From contig JAPPBK010000291.1 in assembly GCA_026705105.1 (NCBI GenBank), positions 1 through 5,069 of the forward strand: a stretch of DNA of 5,069 nucleotides. The letters are read 5' to 3'. The notes under the pieces are model-generated. The model had not been told where the DNA came from. It worked only from the letters and a program-made list of their open reading frames with translations, and searched no databases. This document shows, piece after piece, positions 1-5,069 of this stretch. The DNA is from Chloroflexota bacterium (lineage in GTDB: Bacteria > Chloroflexota > Dehalococcoidia > Bin125). The translations under genes and the position numbers were made by a program. Each line of letters opens with the position of its first letter. Position 1 is the stretch's first letter.

Positions 1-1
1 A

Positions 2-106
2 GTTGGTCTTCTCAAGTACACGGAGGCCCTGAGGTTCACCCTGCGGCATGAATGTGCGCATCGAGAACGGCTTCGACATACCATTGCTCCCAAGCAGAAA
101 GCCTAA
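2..106 (+). CDS. C-terminal end of an unidentified upstream gene (partial)
   Basis: An open frame enters from the left edge and runs for 34 codons to a TAA stop at 104-106. The peptide begins VGLLKYTEALRF and ends in KQKA. It is rich in Leu, Arg, His and Glu and reads like an amphipathic terminal helix with three His residues, which would suit the last helix of a small helical protein. DinB-like proteins end in a similar way, but this is only a suggestion. The stop lies eight bases before the GTG start of the methyltransferase gene, the spacing expected inside an operon. Third-position G/C is only moderate (about 19 of 34 codons), so the frame could still be chance. The 5' part is missing and no function can be assigned. 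Confidence 0.45.
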   Translation, partial: VGLLKYTEALRFTLRHECAHRERLRHTIAPKQKA

Positions 107-114
107 CCGTCACT

Positions 115-1122
115 GTGTACAAGAGTCCCACCATCCCCGACCTCAACTCCGAGGAGCAGGCCGCCCACGAGGCTGGGCTGGCCGTACGGGCCGACGCTGA
201 GGCGCGAGCGCCCGGCTGGATTGGGCGGACCGTTGATGTCGCGCTCAACACGAATCATGGGTTTCCGCGTGGTGAAGCTCGGCTTGCGCTGCAGCTTGGA
301 CCGGCCGAGGAGGTCGTGGCGGCGCTGTTGCCGGCGCTGCTCTCGGCCAACAAGCGGATGCGGCGACGCTCGATGACGCTGCTGCCGCGACTCGACCCGG
401 ACGAAGTCTGCCGCCAGCTCGACCCGATCCTGGAGTCGGGCGAGCGCAACTCGCGCCGCGCGGCCTGCGTGGCGCTGGCCGCCATCGGATCGCCGGCGTC
501 GGCGTTGCTCGAGCGCCTGACCGACGACCCGGACGGCGCGATCCGCAACCGCGCCAGACGCGCGCTCGACGCCATCGCCGCCCGCCCGCCCGAGAACGGC
601 AACCGCAGCCTCTCCGATGTGCGCCCCTTCGGCCTCCCCTACCGTGACGAACCGCCTCCGCGACCCCAGTCGTTCGCCGTAGCGGCGTTCAACTTCTCTT
701 ACGGCGTCAACCTGGGCACGCTGGTGCGCAGCGCCGAGGCGGCGGGCGCCGAAGCGGTCTGGATCATCGGTCGGGACTTCTACTACCGCCCATCGACCAA
801 AGGCACCGACTGGTGGCTACCGGTCGAAACGTTCGATTCCGCTGATGATTGTCTGGCCCGCGCGGTCGAGGAGGGGTTCGAAATCGTCGCCCTACAGCAG
901 GGGCCTACGGCGCAGCCGGTCTGGGAGACTGAGTGGCCGGAGCGGCCGCTGATCGTCGCCGGCAATGAAGGCGACGGACTACCAACCTCATTCCTAGACG
1001 CCGCAGCACTGCAGTTGGAGTTGCCGGTGTTCGGGGAGATCGACAGCCTCAACGTAGCCGTTGCGACCTCGGTGGCGATGTACGCCTTTCGCGGTTGGCA
1101 AGCTCGGCAGCAGCAGAGGTGA
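115..1122 (+). CDS. HEAT-repeat / SpoU (TrmH-family) RNA 2'-O-methyltransferase
   Basis: Predicted cytoplasmic, SAM-dependent RNA ribose 2'-O-methyltransferase of 335 residues. The C-terminal part (about 186-327) carries the three SpoU motifs of the SPOUT trefoil-knot fold. Motif 1 is N199-x-G201-x3-R205-S206, with the conserved Arg. Motif 2 is VAGNEGDGLP (281-290), with Glu285. Motif 3 is LPVFGEIDSLNVAVA (303-317), with Ser311 and Asn313. The N-terminal part (about 62-158) has three helical repeats of about 31 residues resembling HEAT/PBS-lyase repeats, for example SRRAACVALAAIG and IRNRARRALDAIA. A Pro/Arg-rich linker (157-185) joins the halves. I chose GTG at 115. An in-frame ATG at 52 would overlap the preceding gene, has no well-placed Shine-Dalgarno, and adds 21 codons with weaker third-position G/C. 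No clear Shine-Dalgarno precedes the GTG either, so coupling to the upstream gene is plausible. Family assignment is firm; the RNA target (tRNA or rRNA, which nucleotide) is unknown. Confidence 0.9.
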   Translation: MYKSPTIPDLNSEEQAAHEAGLAVRADAEARAPGWIGRTVDVALNTNHGFPRGEARLALQLGPAEEVVAALLPALLSANKRMRRRSMTLLPRLDPDEVCRQLDPILESGERNSRRAACVALAAIGSPASALLERLTDDPDGAIRNRARRALDAIAARPPENGNRSLSDVRPFGLPYRDEPPPRPQSFAVAAFNFSYGVNLGTLVRSAEAAGAEAVWIIGRDFYYRPSTKGTDWWLPVETFDSADDCLARAVEEGFEIVALQQGPTAQPVWETEWPERPLIVAGNEGDGLPTSFLDAAALQLELPVFGEIDSLNVAVATSVAMYAFRGWQARQQQR

Positions 1123-2048
1123 CGCGCCGCTTCAGCCGTCGCGCGATCCTGCGCGCCGGCGCGGTCTGCGCCGTCGGCGCCTCGCTCGGACCGCAAGTCC
1201 CGACGGCCGCTCGCGAGACCGGCGAGATCCCGCTGGTCGCAGGATGGAACAGCGCCACCTGGTGCGGTCCCGACACGCCCATAGCCGATGCCGTCGCTTC
1301 GCTGCCGTTGATCGCGGCCTACGGCTGGGATGTCCCCGTTCAGCGATGGCTCGCGTACGCGCCGAACACGCCAATCAACTCGATCGGCACGTTGCGGCAC
1401 GGTCAGCCGCTGCGGTTGCGGCTCGCATCGGACGCGATCTGGCGGCAGCCGAGCTATCGCGGCCCCTTGCCCGAACCGGTCGAGCTTCCCGTGGGTTGGT
1501 CGTACCTCGGCTGGTCGGGGCTGCGCGAGGCGGTCTGGACCGCGTTCGGCGAAGACCCGTACGGCCCCGTCGCCGAGGTCTGGCGCTGGAACACCGAGTA
1601 CGAGCAGTGGTACTCCTACGTCCCCGGGGAGTCCGCGCAGCAGCTCTTCGCGGTGCTGCATCCGGGCAACGCGGTCTGGGTCAAGATGCGAGTCGGCTCG
1701 GCGCGCTGGAATCCGGCAGGCGGGATCGTCCAGGCCGACCTTGCGTCACGTGTCGTGCCGGGCGAAATCACGTACTATCACCCATCGCTGGCCGGCGGCG
1801 TGATGTACTGTCCGCCGCACAATCGCTACGACCCGCAGGACGTGACGGTCGGCGCGGCGGTCACCTGGCCCTGCGGCACTCGATTGCGCATCTGGCGGGA
1901 CGAGCGGTTTGTCGACGTGATCGTGCAGGACACTGGACTGCTGGGGCACAACCACGTCGACCTCTCCGAAGCAGCGTTCCAGCGATTGGCAACTCTTCCT
2001 GAAGGCCGTGTAAGCGTCTTGATCGAAGTGCTCGCGGGACCCGATTAA
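1119..2048 (+). CDS. Tat-exported protein with two GW-rich repeats and an RlpA-like double-psi beta-barrel
   Basis: A 309-residue protein. The N-terminus has a twin-arginine export signal, SRRAILRAG (residues 6-14), followed by a short Ala/Gly/Val-rich hydrophobic stretch, so it should leave the cytoplasm folded. Two related repeats follow, about 40-111 and 124-199. They share GWNSATWCG/GWSYLGWSG, WDVPVQRWLAYAP/WNTEYEQWYSYVP and a final W-x-x-P or W-x-P. Residues about 213-305 look like an RlpA-type double-psi beta-barrel: GEITYYHP at the start, CGTRLRIWRDERFVDVIVQD in the middle, Asp271 in QDTG and Asp281 in HVDLSEAAF. In RlpA-like and expansin-like proteins this fold binds or cleaves cell-wall glycans, so a wall-associated role is inferred; activity is not shown. 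GTG at 1119 is preferred because it gives a GTGA overlap with the preceding stop and puts the Tat motif at the N-terminus. TTG at 1095 would add eight residues. A cysteine in the signal (17) does not sit in a good lipobox. Confidence 0.8.
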   Translation: MTRRFSRRAILRAGAVCAVGASLGPQVPTAARETGEIPLVAGWNSATWCGPDTPIADAVASLPLIAAYGWDVPVQRWLAYAPNTPINSIGTLRHGQPLRLRLASDAIWRQPSYRGPLPEPVELPVGWSYLGWSGLREAVWTAFGEDPYGPVAEVWRWNTEYEQWYSYVPGESAQQLFAVLHPGNAVWVKMRVGSARWNPAGGIVQADLASRVVPGEITYYHPSLAGGVMYCPPHNRYDPQDVTVGAAVTWPCGTRLRIWRDERFVDVIVQDTGLLGHNHVDLSEAAFQRLATLPEGRVSVLIEVLAGPD

Positions 2049-2087
2049 CCGCGTCTGGACGACGCCGGCTCTGAATAGGCTGTCTGC

Positions 2088-2095
2088 GAGGAGGA
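2088..2095 (+). promoter_or_regulatory. Strong Shine-Dalgarno site of the HtrA-like protease gene
   Basis: The sequence GAGGAGGA contains a full AGGAGG (2089-2094) seven bases before the ATG at 2102. It is by far the best ribosome binding site in the window and fixes the start of the protease gene. The two upstream genes have no comparable site, which suggests that the protease is translated independently and more strongly. Confidence 0.85.
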
Positions 2096-2101
2096 CCGCT
2101 C

Positions 2102-3220
2102 ATGCGTCGTCTGTCATCGCTCCCCGCCGCAATCGTTTCCGCCGTGCTCGCGGCGGCGCTCACGGCGGGAATCATGCTCACGGTAAGCGGAGGCGCCGCT
2201 CGACCCGTCGGCGATCAGGAAGGCGGAGCGCGCAATGTCGCGCTCCTCACTCCCGAACTGGAGACCGTGCAACCTACGCCTGCGGTCCCGATTGAGCCCG
2301 GGGAACCCCTGCTGGAACCTGGTCTCGCAGCGGCTGATTGGTCGCAGGCGTACGCAATCGCCGTGCCTTCTCTGGTCACGGTGGTCACCGACGACGGCAG
2401 CGGTTCCGGATTCTTCGTCAGCGACGACGGTCACGTCATCACGAACTTCCACGTGCTCGGCGAACACGATCGGGCGGTGGTGATCACGCAGGACGGCGCC
2501 AGTGTCGAGGGTGAACTGGTCTCGCGCGATATCGGCAACGACCTGGCGCTGATCAAGATCGATCCACAGGGCATCGAGATCGTCCTGCCGGCCTACGGCT
2601 CACTGGACGATCTGCGCATCGGCGATCCCGTCGGCGCGCTCGGCGCGCCATACGCACTACTGAACACGCTCACCGTGGGCATCGTCTCGGGTCTGGGCCG
2701 CGATCGACAGAGCGGCAATCGCACAACCGAGCCGCTGCGAGACATGATCCAGACCGATGCCGCGCTCAACCCCGGCAACTCGGGAGGCATGCTGGTTGAC
2801 GCCCAGGGACGGGTCGTTGGCATCCCCACGCAGATCGAAACTCCCGATCAGGCCTGGAGTGGAATCGGATTCGCGGTCAGCGCCGACGCCATGCTGCGCT
2901 CGCTGCCCACGATGTTGGCCGGCGAAGATGTGGAGCGCAGTTACCTCGGCGTGTCACTTGATCAGATCGATGGACGACTCGAGATCGCGGACGTCGTCTG
3001 CGGATCGGCGGCCGACCAGGCCGGCCTGCGGGACGGCGACGTAGTGCTCGCGATCAATGACGAAGAGGCCGTGACATTCGACCAGCTCATGGAGCGAATG
3101 GCGTCGCTGGCGCCGGGTGACGAACTCACGATCACGGTACGGCGCGGCGCCAGGAGTCTCACGTTGGACGCGACCGCAGGCAGTTGGCCGGCGACCATTC
3201 CGCAAGGCGAATGCGGCTAA
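2102..3220 (+). CDS. htrA: HtrA/DegP-type S1C serine protease with one PDZ domain
   Basis: Predicted membrane-anchored envelope protease of 372 residues that would degrade misfolded or specific exported proteins. Residues about 8-29 form one hydrophobic segment after MRRLSS, either an uncleaved anchor or a signal peptide. A Pro/Glu-rich linker (about 30-78) leads to the trypsin-like domain (about 80-268). The triad is complete: His117 in TNFHVL, Asp147 in GNDLALIKI and Ser227 in NPGNSGG. A single PDZ domain spans about 280-355, starting with the YLGV carboxylate-binding loop and including AGLRDGDVVLAIND. This is the usual layout of monoderm-type HtrA proteins (anchor, protease, one PDZ), slightly short for the group. 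Cys300 in the PDZ and Cys371 at the extreme C-terminus are the only cysteines and might pair outside the cell. The gene lies 53 bases after the Tat/RlpA-like gene and may belong to the same transcript. I see no convincing promoter in that gap. Confidence 0.95.
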   Translation: MRRLSSLPAAIVSAVLAAALTAGIMLTVSGGAARPVGDQEGGARNVALLTPELETVQPTPAVPIEPGEPLLEPGLAAADWSQAYAIAVPSLVTVVTDDGSGSGFFVSDDGHVITNFHVLGEHDRAVVITQDGASVEGELVSRDIGNDLALIKIDPQGIEIVLPAYGSLDDLRIGDPVGALGAPYALLNTLTVGIVSGLGRDRQSGNRTTEPLRDMIQTDAALNPGNSGGMLVDAQGRVVGIPTQIETPDQAWSGIGFAVSADAMLRSLPTMLAGEDVERSYLGVSLDQIDGRLEIADVVCGSAADQAGLRDGDVVLAINDEEAVTFDQLMERMASLAPGDELTITVRRGARSLTLDATAGSWPATIPQGECG

Positions 3221-3233
3221 CGCCGCATCTGCT
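3206..3233. terminator. Possible bidirectional stem-loop between convergent genes
   Basis: ATGCGGC (3211-3217) and GCCGCAT (3222-3228) form a perfect 7-bp inverted repeat around a TAAC loop. The TAA in the loop is the stop codon of the protease gene. In the plus-strand RNA the stem can extend outward past one A-C mismatch by four pairs, two of them G-U (3206-3209 with 3230-3233). The element lies between two convergent genes whose stops are 12 bases apart, the expected place for a shared terminator. Neither side has a T-tract, so it is not a canonical intrinsic terminator. It could equally protect the 3' ends of mRNA or be chance in GC-rich DNA. Confidence 0.4.
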
Positions 3234-4441
3234 TACTCGGCGACGCGCTTCGCCAGGGGCGTGGCGAGCATCAACAACGCACAGACAGCCAAACAGACGC
3301 CCATCGTCAACAATCCGGCGCGCGCGCCGAGCAGGTCCGCCAGACCTCCGGTGACCAGCGCGCCGACGAGGATCATGCCGCGCGCGATGTTCATCAGGCT
3401 CAGCGCGCGGCCGGCCATGCCCTCGGCGGTCTGAGCGAGCAGGGTCAGGTTGGCCAACGACATCACATTGGTCGAGCAGGCCGCAGCGATGAAGACGCAG
3501 ATCGCGACGACGACCATGTGCGGTGCGCCCGACATCCCGGCAAGCGCGACTCCGGCCGCGATCAACAGCACTGCCATCAAACGTCCAGGAGTCGGAATGG
3601 TCCGCCAACCGGCCAGCAGCAACGAGCCTGCCGCTGCGCCGGCGCCGCCGACCGCGATCAGGTACCCGACCCAGGAGCGCGGCTCACCGAGCACGTCGAT
3701 CACCATCAGCGGCACAAAGACGCTCTGGTAGGGCACGAGGAAGACGAACATGACCACCGAGATCGCGAGCACCGCGAGCGGCCAGCGGGTCTCGAAGGCC
3801 CAGCGCACCCCGCCCAACGTCTGACGTACCAATGAACCGCCCGCACGGCCGGCTGCGGCGGCGGCTTCGCCGCGCGAACGGATCATGGCGCTGCAAACCA
3901 CTGCGCCGACGTAGATGGCGGTCATCGCTCCGTAGATCCAGACGAAGTCGGCTACGGCCAGCAGCACACCAGCCAGCAGGGCCCCGCCGATGCGCATGAC
4001 CGTGTTGGCCGTCTGGGAGAGCGCCACGGCCGGTCGCAGGGAAGCGGCCGGGACCATCGAAGGCAGGATTGCCTGTCGAGCCGGTTGGAAGAAGGCGATA
4101 TTCACGCCCGCTGCCGCCGCGAGCGCAATCACATGCCAGGCTTCGGCGAGTTCCAGGAGCAGCAGCAGGAACAGCGCGCCCGCTGCCGCGACGTTGCCGG
4201 CCTGGGAGAGCACCAGGATGGTGCGGCGCGGATATCGGTCGACGATCGCTCCGGCGAACAGGCCGAGGACCAGGTTGGGCGCCATCCGCGCGGCGAGCAC
4301 CGTGCCCAGCAACACCGCGGAGCCTGTCAGCTCGTAGACCAGGACCGGTCGCGCGACCTGGTCCAGCCAGAGCGCGGCCGAGCGCAGGAAGATCGCCAGC
4401 CAGAGCACGCGATAGTCTCGCGACGCGAAGGGCGAGAACAT
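3233..4441 (-). CDS. Major facilitator superfamily transporter (MFS_3 / EntS-like group)
   Basis: A 402-residue integral membrane protein with about 12 hydrophobic segments in two halves, split by a polar Ala/Gly/Arg-rich loop (about 188-215). The MFS signature loop between segments 2 and 3 is clear: AGAIVDRYPRRTIL (63-76), with Asp68, Arg69, Arg72 and Arg73. A degenerate counterpart, GGLADLLGAR (365-374), sits in the second half. The N-terminal FASRDYRVLWLA, the YELTGSAVLLG segment and FFQPARQAILPSMV (117-130) are typical of the MFS_3 group, which includes the enterobactin exporter EntS and many putative drug or metabolite exporters. The substrate cannot be read from the sequence. Start: ATG at 4441 reading leftward, with a modest GAGG five bases before it. 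It lies 84 bases downstream of the RraA-family gene on the same strand, so co-transcription is plausible. It converges on the protease gene. Confidence 0.9.
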   Translation of the reverse strand: MFSPFASRDYRVLWLAIFLRSAALWLDQVARPVLVYELTGSAVLLGTVLAARMAPNLVLGLFAGAIVDRYPRRTILVLSQAGNVAAAGALFLLLLLELAEAWHVIALAAAAGVNIAFFQPARQAILPSMVPAASLRPAVALSQTANTVMRIGGALLAGVLLAVADFVWIYGAMTAIYVGAVVCSAMIRSRGEAAAAAGRAGGSLVRQTLGGVRWAFETRWPLAVLAISVVMFVFLVPYQSVFVPLMVIDVLGEPRSWVGYLIAVGGAGAAAGSLLLAGWRTIPTPGRLMAVLLIAAGVALAGMSGAPHMVVVAICVFIAAACSTNVMSLANLTLLAQTAEGMAGRALSLMNIARGMILVGALVTGGLADLLGARAGLLTMGVCLAVCALLMLATPLAKRVAE

Positions 4442-4446
4442 ACCCG

Positions 4447-4452
4447 CCTCAC
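4447..4452 (-). promoter_or_regulatory. Probable Shine-Dalgarno of the MFS transporter gene
   Basis: On the minus strand GTGAGG precedes the ATG by five bases (CGGGT). It is a partial match to AGGAGG with acceptable spacing and supports the ATG at 4441 as the start, which also gives the normal MFS_3 N-terminus. Confidence 0.5.
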
Positions 4453-4463
4453 GGCGGCGCAGC

Positions 4464-4492
4464 GAGGCACGGCGTCTGCCGGCGTCCGCCTC
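4464..4492 (-). repeat. Tandem 10-mer pair and weak inverted repeat in the leader of the MFS gene
   Basis: Two adjacent 10-mers, GGCGTCTGCC (4471-4480) and GGCGTCCGCC (4481-4490), differ by one base. GAGGC (4464-4468) can pair with GCCTC (4488-4492), and CGGC (4470-4473) with GCCG (4478-4481), giving a modest possible hairpin in the 84-base gap between the RraA-family gene and the transporter. There is no T-tract. It could be a minor processing or attenuation element, but such matches are common in DNA this rich in G+C. Confidence 0.25.
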
Positions 4493-4525
4493 TGTGGACT
4501 GCGGTGTTCGCTCCGAAATCGAGGA

Positions 4526-5069
4526 CTACTCCTCGTCGGCGTACGGCGCGCGGCCCTGCATCACGTTGAGCAAGCCCTGGCGCGAGAACTCGTCCGACTT
4601 GGCGAAGTTGATGATCACGCGCTCGCGGTCTTCAACCGCTTGCGCCGCCGCGGCGACCTGGGGGGCGATATCCAGTGGAATCTCGCAGACGCCGTGCTGG
4701 TCGGCATGCAGGAGATCTCCGGGATGCACCGTCACGCCGCCAACCGTGACCGGTTGTCCAATCTCGACAATGTGCACGTACGCGTGCGAGACCAGGATCT
4801 CCTTGGACAGGAACTGGAAACCGAGCTCGCGCACTTCATCGAGGTCGCGGACTCCACCGTCGGTCACCAGACCGACCGCGCCCAGCGCCTTGTGGATGTT
4901 GCCATTCACTTCGCCCCAGAACGAACCGATCGGCGGTTGATCGAGGTCCTGGATCACGATGATGCGCGGCCCGGGAATCGACTCGATGTGCGCCCACCAG
5001 TCCGGCGCCGACTTGGTCTGCGGGTCATCGCCCGGCGGAATCGAGGCGCGAATCTTGCAGGTCGCCGCG
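4526..5069 (-). CDS. RraA-family protein (aldolase / RraA-like fold), 5' end outside window
   Basis: The frame is open from the right edge to a TAG at 4526-4528, giving the last 180 residues. RraA-family proteins are usually about 160-230 residues, so little may be missing. Numbered from the edge, the family core is IIVIQDLDQPP (36-46), WGEVNGNIHKALGAVG (51-66), then TDGGVRDLDE (69-78) with the conserved Arg74-Asp75-x2-Glu78. The barrel-closing GQPVTVGGVTVHPGDLLHAD follows, then QHGVCEIP. A helical tail ends in ADEE. Some members of this family are metal-dependent 4-hydroxy-4-methyl-2-oxoglutarate/oxaloacetate-type aldolases, while E. coli RraA is a regulator of RNase E. Many are misnamed demethylmenaquinone methyltransferases. 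The R-D-x2-E motif favours an aldolase-like enzyme, but the substrate is unknown. A GTG at 4957 is an internal codon, since the conserved IIVIQD strand runs across it. Its downstream neighbour is the MFS transporter. Confidence 0.88.
   Translation of the reverse strand, partial: AATCKIRASIPPGDDPQTKSAPDWWAHIESIPGPRIIVIQDLDQPPIGSFWGEVNGNIHKALGAVGLVTDGGVRDLDEVRELGFQFLSKEILVSHAYVHIVEIGQPVTVGGVTVHPGDLLHADQHGVCEIPLDIAPQVAAAAQAVEDRERVIINFAKSDEFSRQGLLNVMQGRAPYADEE

Noticed and set aside
52..114. Upstream ATG start (52) for the methyltransferase gene.
   Set aside because: It would overlap the preceding frame by 55 bases, has no suitably spaced Shine-Dalgarno (GGAGG at 22-26 is too far), and codon bias becomes gene-like only after the GTG at 115.
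1110..1118. CAG-type triplet run at the end of the methyltransferase gene.
   Set aside because: Only three or four units are present, encoding a Gln tail. It is too short to treat as a repeat element.
1152..1172. Possible lipobox around the cysteine in the Tat signal.
   Set aside because: The residues before the cysteine (Gly-Ala-Val) do not fit the usual L-[AS]-[GA]-C pattern.
783..1661. Long minus-strand open frame (292 codons) spanning the methyltransferase and Tat/RlpA-like genes.
   Set aside because: It crosses two well-supported plus-strand genes, has Arg/Ala/Pro-biased composition typical of antisense frames in GC-rich DNA, and shows no recognisable motif.
1061..2002. Plus-strand open frame of 313 codons overlapping the Tat/RlpA-like gene in another frame.
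   Set aside because: The product is extremely Arg-rich with no domain pattern. The alternative frame carries a Tat signal, internal repeats and a barrel domain.
2019..2048. Promoter-like pair TTGATC ... GATTAA before the protease gene.
   Set aside because: The spacing is near normal, but the second element matches the -10 consensus at only about three of six positions and lies at the coding end of the preceding gene.
3159..3608. Minus-strand 149-codon frame overlapping the transporter 3' end.
   Set aside because: It is an Arg-rich out-of-frame shadow of the MFS gene with no membrane segments or motifs.

Overview
The window is a stretch of GC-rich bacterial chromosome (roughly two-thirds G+C by eye, with strong G/C bias at third codon positions and GTG starts). 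It looks like ordinary chromosomal DNA. I saw no tRNA or rRNA genes, insertion sequences, CRISPR repeats or phage genes. The gene types (a Tat-exported RlpA-like protein with GW-rich repeats, an HtrA protease with a membrane anchor, an MFS_3-type exporter and an RraA-family protein) fit best with a Chloroflexota-type organism, with Actinomycetota as an alternative. That assignment is an inference from style, not a proven placement.

Left half, plus strand (about 1-3220). The tail of an upstream gene ends at 106. It is followed closely by a SpoU/TrmH-type RNA methyltransferase with a HEAT-repeat N-terminal region (115-1122). This overlaps by four bases (GTGA) with a Tat-signal protein made of two GW-rich repeats and a C-terminal RlpA-like double-psi beta-barrel (1119-2048). 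After a 53-base gap with a very good ribosome binding site comes a membrane-anchored HtrA/DegP-type serine protease with an intact catalytic triad and one PDZ domain (2102-3220). Four same-direction genes with short gaps suggest one transcription unit: an RNA-modifying enzyme followed by two cell-envelope proteins.

Right half, minus strand (about 3233-5069). An RraA-family protein, whose start lies beyond the right edge, is followed 84 bases downstream by a 402-residue major facilitator superfamily transporter. They may be co-transcribed. The transporter converges on the protease gene with only 12 bases between the stop codons, and a perfect 7-bp inverted repeat straddles that junction. It may act as a shared stem-loop for both directions.

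The most notable points are the HEAT plus SpoU domain arrangement, the two-repeat Tat/RlpA-like protein, and the hairpin that holds the protease stop codon in its loop. I found no convincing evidence for a wholly new multi-gene system.
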